A stretch of 12,005 nt of DNA from CAYURH01 sp964447105 (GTDB lineage: Bacteria > Patescibacteriota > Saccharimonadia > Saccharimonadales > EFPC-124): positions 1 through 12,005 of the forward strand of contig CAYURH010000024.1 in NCBI GenBank assembly GCA_964447105.1, given 5' to 3'. Both the position numbers and the translations under genes were made by a program. This document shows, piece after piece, positions 1 to 8,916 of this stretch. The notes below the pieces were generated by a model. The model saw only the letters and a program-made list of their open reading frames with translations, ran no database searches and had not been told where the DNA came from. Numbering within the stretch: the stretch's first letter is position 1; each line of letters begins with the position of its first letter.

Positions 1-2
1 GC

Positions 3-1132
3 TCCGAAGAGAAACTCCTCCGCGCCATCTTTGGTGAGAAGGCCCGCGACGTCAAAGACACCTCTCTGCGCCTACCCAACGGCGAGCGCGGCAAGGTCGT
101 CGGCGTCAAGATCTTCAGCCGCGAAAACGGCCACGAACTCAAAGCCGGCGTGCTGATGCAGATTCAGATCTTTGTCGCCCAGATGCGCAAAATCAGCGTC
201 GGTGACAAACTAGCTGGACGCCACGGTAACAAAGGTGTCGTAGCCCGTATTCTGCCTATTGAAGACAGGCCATTTATGGCCGACGGTACACCGGTTGACG
301 TGATCTTGAACCCATTGGGTGTGCCAAGTCGTATGAACTTGGGCCAGCTGTTTGAGACTCACCTCGGTATGGCCGCCCGCGCCTTGGGTTACAAAGTGGC
401 TACGCCACCATTCAACGGCGTGCCAACCAGCACTATTGTCCAAGAATTGGTCAAAGCTGGCTTCCCCGAAGACGGTAAAGTTCAATTGTTCGACGGCCGC
501 ACCGGTGACGCGTTTACCGAGCGTGTAGCCGTGGGTAACATGTACATGATGAAACTGCACCACATGGTAGCCGACAAAATTCACGCCCGCTCAATCGGGC
601 CATACACCATGGTTACCCAGCAGCCGCTGGGTGGTAAGGCGCAAAACGGTGGCCAGCGCTTTGGCGAAATGGAGGTGTGGGCCCTCGAAGCGTACGGTGC
701 TGCCAGCACCCTGCAAGAAATGCTCACCATTAAGTCAGACGACGTATATGGCCGAGCTAAAGCCTATGAATCGATCATCAAAAAAGAAGTCATTACTGGA
801 CCAAAAGTCCCCGAAAGCTTCAATGTGTTGGTGAAAGAGTTACAGGGCTTGGGTCTGCGCGTAGATTTGATCGACCGCGTGGCGAAGCGCGAAGAGATCG
901 TGGACGCCGAAGCCGTGTTGGCGAGCAACGTTCACAACGCCGCTACCGTGGCGCCGATTGACCCCGCAAGCACCATGCCGCTGGATGTCACTGTCGCAGA
1001 CGAAGTCGACCATTTTGGTGACCTCGACCTGGGCGATGGCATGAGTGTGCAAATTGCCGAAGATATGCAAGATGAAGACGTGGCCGGAGCAACAACCGCC
1101 ACAAATGATGACGACGTAAAGGAGGTCGCGTA

Positions 1133-1133
<1 letters not shown>
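3..1133 (+). CDS. rpoB: DNA-directed RNA polymerase subunit beta, 3' part (5' end outside window)
   Basis: This is the C-terminal 376 residues of the beta subunit of RNA polymerase, which forms the catalytic core with beta'. The reading frame is open from base 3, so the gene begins before the window; the ATG at 150 is internal. Family hallmarks in order are EEKLLRAIFGEKARDVKDTS, the KISVGDKLAGRHGNKGVV block, DGTPVDVILNPLGVPSRMN, MVTQQPLGGKAQNGGQRFGE and MEVWALEAYGAASTLQEML, then SDDVYGRAKAYESI and PESFNVLVKELQGLGL. After this conserved end there is an acidic, low-complexity tail of roughly 80 residues, rich in Asp, Ala and Val, longer than the E. coli end. The TAA stop overlaps the rpoC ATG by one base (TAATG), so the two are almost certainly translationally coupled. 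The rifampicin pocket lies upstream of the window and cannot be judged. Confidence 0.97.
1118..1126 (+). promoter_or_regulatory. Shine-Dalgarno of rpoC
   Basis: AAAGGAGGT is a near-perfect anti-16S match inside the last codons of rpoB, six bases before the rpoC ATG at 1133. It fixes that start and shows that rpoC is translated from the same message as rpoB. Confidence 0.85.
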
Positions 1134-4939
<3,806 letters not shown>

Positions 4940-4954
4940 GTTGCTGCACATTGT

Positions 4955-4985
4955 ACAAAATCCGCTCCATTGGGGCGGATTTTGT
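4955..4985 (+). terminator. Intrinsic terminator of rpoBC
   Basis: ACAAAATCCGC at 4955-4965 pairs with GCGGATTTTGT at 4975-4985. The stem extends inward through one G-T wobble and two C-G pairs to a three-base ATT loop. It lies 15 bases after the rpoC stop and its right arm carries the T-rich stretch, so it should end the rpoBC transcript. Confidence 0.85.
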
Positions 4986-5058
4986 GTATGTCGGATCAGT
5001 GACTGTGAGTGGTGAGCGTCGCGGGGTGGGTTTTAGGTAGATATTATAACAAAGTTTC

Positions 5059-5090
5059 ATGATGGCCGCCCGCTGCGGGGCGGCCATCAT
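5059..5090 (-). terminator. Perfect 13-bp hairpin after the minus-strand orphan, probable terminator
   Basis: ATGATGGCCGCCC (5059-5071) and GGGCGGCCATCAT (5078-5090) are exact inverted repeats around a six-base loop. On the minus strand the hairpin begins eight bases after the stop of the 5098-5778 gene and is followed by GAAACTTTGTT, only loosely T-rich. The position fits a terminator for that gene. It could also be read from the plus strand as a second barrier after rpoC. Confidence 0.65.
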
Positions 5091-5097
5091 TTGTGGC

Positions 5098-5778
5098 CTA
5101 TGTGTTGCGCGTGCGGAACAGCATGAACCTGGAGCCGATGGTCTCTTCGAAGTAGCGATGCGTGACGCCACCGTGCCGAGGAGCCAGGACGACTTCTCCG
5201 TTCCTGGTCTCTCGGTACTGCATGGGCGGTACCAGCTGGCCCGTGATCATGTCGTAGCTGTAGAGCCAGTCCGACGGCACCAGCTCTTCTACTGTGACCG
5301 GTCGCGACATGGAGTCCTGCAGCACCCACACGCCGCTCGGATTGACCGATGGGAAGAACGGCGTGCTGGGCCGGTCCAACCGCGCACCTGCGAGTACGCA
5401 GCTGGTCGTCAACCGAGCCACACACGTATTCGCGAACTTGAACGGGGTGACGGAACAGCTGCAGCCCCTGAAGACAGCCAGCAAGTCGCCCTCGACTACG
5501 TCTTGCCCGCCATGTACCTCGGTGATGCCGCCTTCACGCACGTTGTATACGGCGTGACTGGCTCGCAGCGCGCTCAGTTTACGAACGCGCTCGTCGCGGC
5601 AATCCACGGTGACACAGCCGGGTTGCACGACGCCCGTGAGCCACAGGAGTTTCTGCGGGGTCAGGGCGTGCTTGTCGCAGTCCTGTCCAACGTTTGCCGA
5701 GAACCCGAGAGATCCCGGGGCCAGTGCTCGCTCCGTCAGTTGCAGCAACGGGACGAGCAAACTACTGTTGTATACCAT
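5098..5778 (-). CDS. Hypothetical protein, 226 aa, cysteine-containing, no family recognised
   Basis: I do not recognise this protein. It is 226 residues long, with no signal peptide or clear membrane helix. It has seven cysteines (34, 55, 60, 106, 108, 119, 127), all in the N-terminal 60 percent, including a CSC at 106-108. The C-terminal half is aromatic and polar (DWLYSYDM near 170-177, HRYFEETIGSRFMLF near 207-221). The strand is supported by strongly G/C-biased third positions, a TATAAT upstream (5815-5820), a GAGAGAG purine stretch before the ATG as a weak ribosome site, and a hairpin after the TAG stop. Arg codons AGG, CGA and CGG appear alongside CGC and CGT, unlike the neighbouring core genes, which suggests different ancestry or low expression. 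A longer plus-strand frame covers the same DNA, but it starts inside the hairpin and resembles nothing. The gene separates rpoC from rpsL and runs against both. Confidence 0.7.
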   Translation of the reverse strand: MVYNSSLLVPLLQLTERALAPGSLGFSANVGQDCDKHALTPQKLLWLTGVVQPGCVTVDCRDERVRKLSALRASHAVYNVREGGITEVHGGQDVVEGDLLAVFRGCSCSVTPFKFANTCVARLTTSCVLAGARLDRPSTPFFPSVNPSGVWVLQDSMSRPVTVEELVPSDWLYSYDMITGQLVPPMQYRETRNGEVVLAPRHGGVTHRYFEETIGSRFMLFRTRNT

Positions 5779-5814
5779 GTCTCTCTCACTTTCCTACGAG
5801 GGGAGATTGGGCAT

Positions 5815-5820
5815 ATTATA
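5815..5820 (-). promoter_or_regulatory. -10 element for the 5098-5778 gene
   Basis: The minus strand reads TATAAT here, about 36 bases before the ATG at 5778. With a 17-base spacer the -35 would fall at 5838-5843 (TGGCGA on the minus strand), a poor match, so only the -10 is well supported. Confidence 0.55.
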
Positions 5821-5852
5821 TCATCGGTCTGGATTATTCGCCACAAACAATC

Positions 5853-5881
5853 TTGTACTCACTCGAGTAATCTGATACTAT
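5853..5881 (+). promoter_or_regulatory. Promoter of rpsL-rpsG
   Basis: TTGTAC (5853-5858), a 17-base spacer, and TACTAT (5876-5881) with a TGA just before it, giving an extended -10. Transcription would start near 5888, leaving a leader of about 130 bases before the rpsL GTG. Confidence 0.65.
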
Positions 5882-5908
5882 AGGTAATGAGTTTCACTTC
5901 GGTGCTGC

Positions 5909-5983
5909 TTGTAGACACGTGTACATTTCTACAAACACCCGTTAAGTAAGAGCTAGGCCACATGCGCTTACCACGCACATGGC
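5909..5983 (+). promoter_or_regulatory. Structured 5' leader of rpsL-rpsG
   Basis: Two inverted repeats lie in the long leader. TTGTAGA (5909-5915) pairs with TCTACAA (5928-5934) around a 12-base loop containing ACACGTGT. Further on, GCCA and TGCG (5957-5966) pair with CGCA and TGGC (5974-5983) across a 2x2 mismatch. Ribosomal-protein operons are often controlled by leader structures that bind one of their products (S7 does this in the E. coli str operon), so an autoregulatory role is possible. No known motif was recognised. Confidence 0.35.
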
Positions 5984-6017
5984 AGGCTATAACCGTAATG
6001 TAGAGGAACTTTTAGAA

Positions 6018-6431
6018 GTGCCAACTATCAACCAACTCATTCGCAAGCCGCGCAAAACGGCTGCCAAGAAAAGCAAAGCGCCAGCCCTAGGCCGCATTCA
6101 CAATGCGCTCAAAGGCCGCTACTATGCTGCCAACTCGCCCTTGAAACGCGGCGTGTGTATCAAAGTAACGACTAAAACCCCTCGTAAACCAAACTCGGCT
6201 CTGCGCAAAGTTGCCCGTGTACGCTTGACCAGCGGTCAAGAAGTATGGGCTTACATTGGTGGCGAAGGCCACAACCTACAGGAACACGCAGTTGTGCTGG
6301 TGCGCGGTGGTCACGTGCCAGATTTGCCAGGTGTCCGCTACCACATTGTGCGTGGCGCACTCGACTTGCAGGGCGTGAAAGAGCGCAAAAAAGCCCGTAG
6401 CAAATACGGCACCAAGAAGGAGAGCAAATAA
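6018..6431 (+). CDS. rpsL: 30S ribosomal protein S12
   Basis: S12 lies at the decoding centre of the small ribosomal subunit and monitors codon-anticodon pairing. I chose the GTG at 6018: the product then begins MPTINQLIRKPRK as in the family and is 137 residues long, with AGAGGAA (6002-6008) nine bases before it. An in-frame ATG at 5979 would add 13 residues unlike any S12 and has no good ribosome site. Conserved blocks are KRGVC, KPNSALRKVARVRLTSG, YIGGEGHNLQEH and DLPGVRYHIVRGALD. A roughly 13-residue insert before KRGVC matches the long S12 form of B. subtilis rather than E. coli. Residue 56 is Arg and residue 101 is Pro where Lys is the usual residue; both are classical streptomycin-resistance positions. 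The Asp that RimO can modify (D102) is kept. The TAA stop overlaps the rpsG ATG. Confidence 0.96.
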   Translation: MPTINQLIRKPRKTAAKKSKAPALGRIHNALKGRYYAANSPLKRGVCIKVTTKTPRKPNSALRKVARVRLTSGQEVWAYIGGEGHNLQEHAVVLVRGGHVPDLPGVRYHIVRGALDLQGVKERKKARSKYGTKKESK

Positions 6432-6910
6432 TGCCTCGCAAGAAAACCAAATCGCTGCAGCGCCCCGTAATGCCTGATCGCAAATACAAAAGCGTGCTTG
6501 TGCAGCGCCTCATCAACAAAGTCATGTTGGACGGCAAAAAACAAGTTGCCGAACGTTCAGTCTATGACGCTATGGAAATTGCCGCCAAAAAAGTAAAGGC
6601 CGAAGACCCACTGGCAGTGTTTGAAAAAGCTATCAAAAACGTCTACCCCAGCGTCGAAGTGAAAAGCCGCCGTGTGGGTGGCGCCAACTACCAGATTCCT
6701 TTCCCGGTCGCCGGCAATCGCCAACAGCACTTGGCCTTCATGTGGTTTGTGCAGGCTGCAAGGGCCCGCAAAGGCATGCCTATTGCCGACCGCCTGGCTG
6801 CCGAAATGGTAGACAGCATCAACCAAACCGGTGCTGCTTACAAGAAAAAAGAAGACACCCACAAAATGGCCGAAGCCAACCGCGCTTTCGCCCACTTTGC
6901 ACGAAGCTAA
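6431..6910 (+). CDS. rpsG: 30S ribosomal protein S7
   Basis: S7 is a primary 16S rRNA-binding protein that nucleates assembly of the 30S head and lines the E-site. The 159-residue product is close to the family length (about 156). It starts MPRKK and shows SVLVQRLINKVMLDGKK, VEVKSRRVGGANYQIPFPV and the C-terminal NQTGAAYKKKEDTHKMAEAN followed by RAFAHF, all typical S7. The segment after the RVGGANYQ block (GNRQQHLAFMWFV) is more divergent, with Met where the family often has Arg before Trp. AAGGAG at 6417-6422 lies eight bases before the ATG, and the ATG overlaps the rpsL stop by one base, so the two genes form a coupled pair ended by the terminator at 6925-6958. In E. coli S7 is the str-operon repressor; whether that holds here cannot be seen. 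Confidence 0.97.
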   Translation: MPRKKTKSLQRPVMPDRKYKSVLVQRLINKVMLDGKKQVAERSVYDAMEIAAKKVKAEDPLAVFEKAIKNVYPSVEVKSRRVGGANYQIPFPVAGNRQQHLAFMWFVQAARARKGMPIADRLAAEMVDSINQTGAAYKKKEDTHKMAEANRAFAHFARS

Positions 6911-6924
6911 AGTTGCAAATTACC

Positions 6925-6958
6925 AAACAAAACACCCCGTGAATGGGGTGTTTTGTTT
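6925..6958 (+). terminator. Intrinsic terminator of rpsL-rpsG
   Basis: AAACAAAACACCCC (6925-6938) and GGGGTGTTTTGTTT (6945-6958) form a perfect 14-bp stem around GTGAAT, with the T-rich tract in the right arm. It lies 14 bases after the rpsG stop. It separates rpsG from fusA, which are usually co-transcribed. Confidence 0.9.
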
Positions 6959-6968
6959 TACGGCAACA

Positions 6969-6998
6969 TTGGCGATAATAGCGATGGTGTGGTATTTA
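6969..6998 (+). promoter_or_regulatory. Possible promoter for the 7038-7301 gene
   Basis: TTGGCG (6969-6974), an 18-base spacer, and TATTTA (6993-6998). An alternative -10, TATAGT at 6997-7002, overlaps it. It follows the rpsG terminator and precedes the next gene, where a promoter is needed, but the match is moderate. Confidence 0.4.
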
Positions 6999-7037
6999 TA
7001 GTATTTGTCGGTGCCCAGACGACTAAGTGAGGTGATT

Positions 7038-7301
7038 GTGCGTCGAATAGGACCGCACGGCGCTCTGGATCGAAAATTCGAACTGACGGATATCCAGGCT
7101 GGGGAGTGCCTTGCTTCTAAGGCACTTGTCACTCTGCATACCAACGACGACGGCGAGCAAGCAGCATTCGACGTCCGCATCGTCGGTGTCGTGGAAACCT
7201 GGATGGGCAGGAAGATGATCACCGTACACTGTTGGAGGGGAGGGGAACAACTCCATGTATACGGCGTGCTGACCGGCAATACGCTCACCATCGTAGCCTA
7301 G
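7038..7301 (+). CDS. Hypothetical protein, 87 aa
   Basis: I do not recognise this small protein. With the GTG at 7038 it is 87 residues, beginning MRRIGPHGALDRKFELTD; GAGGTG at 7029-7034 is the only ribosome-site-like sequence nearby and selects this start. In-frame TTG (7005) and GTG (7011) codons would lengthen it by 11 or 9 residues without a Shine-Dalgarno. Alternating hydrophobic stretches (FDVRIVGVVE, MITVHCW, LHVYGVLTGNTLTIV) suggest a mainly beta-strand fold. There is no signal peptide or membrane helix, and only two Cys. It lies between the rpsG terminator and a GC-rich hairpin, with the 133-residue gene 63 bases downstream, so the two may share a transcript. It ends in TAG. Confidence 0.6.
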   Translation: MRRIGPHGALDRKFELTDIQAGECLASKALVTLHTNDDGEQAAFDVRIVGVVETWMGRKMITVHCWRGGEQLHVYGVLTGNTLTIVA

Positions 7302-7307
7302 CGGCAC

Positions 7308-7336
7308 CTGGCGTCGGCTACCCCAGCCGGCGCCAG
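7308..7336 (+). terminator. GC-rich hairpin between two small genes
   Basis: CTGGCGTCGGCT (7308-7319) pairs with AGCCGGCGCCAG (7325-7336) over 12 bp with one G-T wobble and an ACCCC loop. No T-run follows, so it may be a weak terminator, an attenuator or an mRNA-end stabiliser. The Shine-Dalgarno of the next gene (AAAAGGAG, ending at 7360) comes 24 bases after it. Confidence 0.55.
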
Positions 7337-7364
7337 CAATACACATAAGCGTAAAAGGAGTCTT

Positions 7365-7766
7365 ATGCCACGCGCGCTCAATAGCGAAATTTATCTTTGC
7401 TCAGACTGTGGTGACGGCGGTACGCTGAGCGATGCAGACCCACTACTCCCTGAAAACCTAGGGATTGTGAGGGAAAGGCGACACGATGGTCTGGCGGAAC
7501 GCGTGCTTGGTATTGTTTTTGCCGCTAGAGATGCGAACAAGGTCGACTCACGTGCAACCACACCCGTATTAGTTCTGGGTCAGGTCGACGTTGCGGCCGA
7601 CGACATTGCTCCCACATTTACCGACGCAGTTATGGAACGCTACGCAGATTGTTACGGCCCCAACCCCGATGGTAGCTGTCGTGCCATGGGTGCCTGCGCC
7701 TTGGCCGAATTATTGCGACAGCACAGCAACAATCGACCACAAGACGACGAATCGAATAACACTTAA
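7365..7766 (+). CDS. Hypothetical protein, 133 aa, with paired cysteines
   Basis: I cannot assign a family. The 133-residue product has a near-N-terminal CSDC (C12, C15) and three more Cys in a C-terminal segment, CYGPNPDGSCRAMGAC (C96, C105, C111). A C-x2-C plus distal cysteines could bind a metal, but the spacing matches no motif I know. The middle contains a Val/Leu-rich strand (TTPVLVLGQVDV, about 65-76). The tail is polar and probably disordered (NNRPQDDESNNT). There is no membrane segment. A strong ribosome site, AAAAGGAG, sits just before the ATG at 7365, which supports translation. No promoter is evident directly upstream, so it is probably read from the promoter of the 87-residue gene through the 7308-7336 hairpin. 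It ends in TAA 43 bases before the prepilin start. Confidence 0.7.
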   Translation: MPRALNSEIYLCSDCGDGGTLSDADPLLPENLGIVRERRHDGLAERVLGIVFAARDANKVDSRATTPVLVLGQVDVAADDIAPTFTDAVMERYADCYGPNPDGSCRAMGACALAELLRQHSNNRPQDDESNNT

Positions 7767-7769
7767 GCC

Positions 7770-7798
7770 TTCACAGCCACTCCATACATAGGTATGAT
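7770..7798 (+). promoter_or_regulatory. Promoter of the prepilin gene
   Basis: TTCACA (7770-7775), a 17-base spacer, and TATGAT (7793-7798). The predicted start of transcription (about 7804-7806) is only four to six bases before the GTG at 7810, so the message would be leaderless or nearly so. Confidence 0.55.
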
Positions 7799-7809
7799 GA
7801 TGGCAAAGG

Positions 7810-8319
7810 GTGGCCGTAATCACACAAAATTCTACTGCAAAACGCGGATTTACCATTATCGAAGTCGTGCTGGTACTGGCGATTGCCGGACTGATTTTTA
7901 TCGTAGTCTTTTTTGCTCTACCCACCCTCCAGCGCGCGCAGCGCGATACACAGCGACGGCAGGACCTGGCAGAAATCATGGGCGCGTTCCAGACATGGCG
8001 CTCAAACAATTTGGGCAAATTGATCGATACGCCAGAAGAACTGACTGCTTTTCGCGATAATTATTTAAAAGAAAAATACGACCCCTCCACAGGCGAGCAA
8101 TACAACTTTATCATTCTCGCCGTTGGCGGCAATCACGTCACCGATGATCTTATACCCGATGTTGGCACCGTCGTGTACCACGTGGGCCACATCTGCGGGA
8201 GCGATGATGATGCCGTGACGTACACCAAAGACAGCCCAATCTTTAGCGCTACGGTCAAGCAATTTGCAGTTGTCACGCGCTTGGAGTTGGGCGGCGTGTA
8301 TTGTCTAGATGTTGAGTAA
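7810..8319 (+). CDS. Type IV pilin-like prepilin (N-terminal methylation motif)
   Basis: This 169-residue protein has a classic type III signal: a 13-residue polar, basic leader ending KRG, then FTIIEVVLVLAIAGLIFIVV. Cleavage by a prepilin peptidase is expected between G13 and F14, leaving Phe at +1 (N-methylated in the family) and Glu at +5. The hydrophobic helix runs to about residue 37, followed by an amphipathic continuation (LQRAQRDTQRRQDL) and a globular domain. C129 and C165 near the C-terminus would bound a D-region disulfide loop. It is probably a major or minor pilin, or a pseudopilin of a type IV pilus or DNA-uptake machine; such pili occur in Saccharibacteria. No other pilus gene is in the window. 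The frame is closed by TGA at 7798-7800, so GTG 7810 is the only usual start before the motif. An ATG run at 7794 lies in another frame. Confidence 0.85.
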   Translation: MAVITQNSTAKRGFTIIEVVLVLAIAGLIFIVVFFALPTLQRAQRDTQRRQDLAEIMGAFQTWRSNNLGKLIDTPEELTAFRDNYLKEKYDPSTGEQYNFIILAVGGNHVTDDLIPDVGTVVYHVGHICGSDDDAVTYTKDSPIFSATVKQFAVVTRLELGGVYCLDVE

Positions 8320-8321
8320 TA

Positions 8322-8362
8322 TCACACCTGCAGACGCAAAGATTTTGCGGCTATAGGTGTGA
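8322..8362. terminator. Hairpin between convergent genes, probable bidirectional terminator
   Basis: TCACACCT (8322-8329) pairs with AGGTGTGA (8355-8362), and inside it CGCAAA (8335-8340) pairs with TTTGCG (8344-8349) around a GAT loop. It starts three bases after the prepilin stop and lies about 35 bases past the stop of the minus-strand membrane gene, so it could end both transcripts. There is no long T-run on either side. Confidence 0.6.
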
Positions 8363-8397
8363 GGCAGGACGGCAATCGTCGCAGCTCACACGGCGTG

Positions 8398-8724
8398 CTA
8401 ATCGCTCGTTGCATTTCTGCGTGCCTCGCCGGTTTCCCGGGCGATACGCAGCTGGTCGCTGAGCCCATGTATGAAACCTGTCGCGGTGCCGATGAGCGCG
8501 AAGCCCAATACGATCTTGCCTGCGATGTCGCGGTAGCTGATGATGTCGAACGAGCTGGTGCAGATGGTCTGACCCGCCTGCACGGCGCAGCTGCTGTTGA
8601 CGAACATGGCTGCCGTGATCCCGCTCGCCACGATGGCGAAAGCGACGATCGCTGCGCAGATCAGTGCGACGGCCAGTGTGGCTCTGCCGAACTGATCGTG
8701 CTTGCGCCAGTATGCCTTCATCAT
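8398..8724 (-). CDS. Small two-helix membrane protein, function unknown
   Basis: The 108-residue product has two membrane segments, about 16-42 and 67-87. The N-terminus (MMKAYWRKHDQFGR) and the C-terminus (QLRIARETGEARR) are basic, so by the positive-inside rule both ends are cytoplasmic. The loop (43-66) faces outside and carries C46 and C55, well placed for a disulfide. The second helix is glycine-rich (GKIVLGFALIGTATGF), which favours helix packing or oligomers. No family is recognised; small immunity, holin-like or envelope accessory proteins share this architecture. AGGA lies nine bases before the ATG at 8724; a second ATG follows directly. It has an excellent promoter, TTGACA-N17-TATAAT, pointing away from fusA. 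It is convergent with the prepilin gene, which might reflect a shared envelope role, though adjacency alone is weak evidence. It ends in TAG. Confidence 0.75.
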   Translation of the reverse strand: MMKAYWRKHDQFGRATLAVALICAAIVAFAIVASGITAAMFVNSSCAVQAGQTICTSSFDIISYRDIAGKIVLGFALIGTATGFIHGLSDQLRIARETGEARRNATSD

Positions 8725-8787
8725 GATCCACTATCCTGCCTGCCCAAAGGGCTCTACGCCGACCATGTCAGATCGACTAGTACATGC

Positions 8788-8816
8788 ATTATAAGATAAT
8801 TATAGCATTTTGTCAA
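8788..8816 (-). promoter_or_regulatory. Perfect-consensus sigma-70-type promoter of the membrane protein gene
   Basis: The minus strand reads TTGACA (8816-8811), exactly 17 bases, then TATAAT (8793-8788). Both hexamers and the spacer are ideal. A second TATAAT at 8804-8799 lies inside the spacer. Transcription would start near 8781, leaving a leader of about 57 bases before the ATG at 8724. Confidence 0.85.
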
Positions 8817-8844
8817 TACACTCTAGCGCCGCTGACTACTGTTA

Positions 8845-8853
8845 TGGTATAAT
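8845..8853 (+). promoter_or_regulatory. Extended -10 promoter of fusA
   Basis: TGGTATAAT is a full extended -10 element (TGn plus consensus hexamer). The -35 position, 8825-8830, reads AGCGCC, a poor match, as is common with extended -10 promoters. Transcription would start near 8860, about 57 bases before the ATG at 8917. Confidence 0.65.
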
Positions 8854-8865
8854 CACCGTAAATAC

Positions 8866-8892
8866 CTCTTTTTTGATGTCCTCGAAAAAGAG
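8866..8892 (+). promoter_or_regulatory. Hairpin in the fusA leader
   Basis: CTCTTTTT (8866-8873) pairs with AAAAAGAG (8885-8892) around an 11-base loop, ending 15 bases before the GAGGA ribosome site (8908-8912). The stem is A/T-rich and modest; a role in translation control or message stability is only a possibility. Confidence 0.3.
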
Positions 8893-8916
8893 ACATAACA
8901 AACCAACGAGGATTCT

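Noticed and set aside
5059..5883. A 274-codon open frame on the plus strand
   Set aside because: It starts inside a perfect hairpin, overlaps the better-supported minus-strand gene and runs through that gene's promoter. Its product is low-complexity and resembles no family. The minus frame has G/C-rich third positions plus its own -10 and hairpin.
5979..6017. Longer rpsL start at ATG 5979
   Set aside because: It would add 13 residues unlike S12 and has no Shine-Dalgarno; GTG 6018 has AGAGGAA upstream and gives the family N-terminus.
7794..8060. An 88-codon frame beginning ATGATGATG at 7794
   Set aside because: It overlaps the prepilin in another frame and lacks any recognisable domain, whereas the GTG 7810 frame encodes a textbook prepilin. 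A frameshift link remains a minor possibility.
8359..8799. A 146-codon plus-strand frame opposite the membrane protein gene
   Set aside because: The minus frame encodes two clean membrane helices with a ribosome site and a perfect promoter; the plus frame runs through that promoter and resembles nothing.
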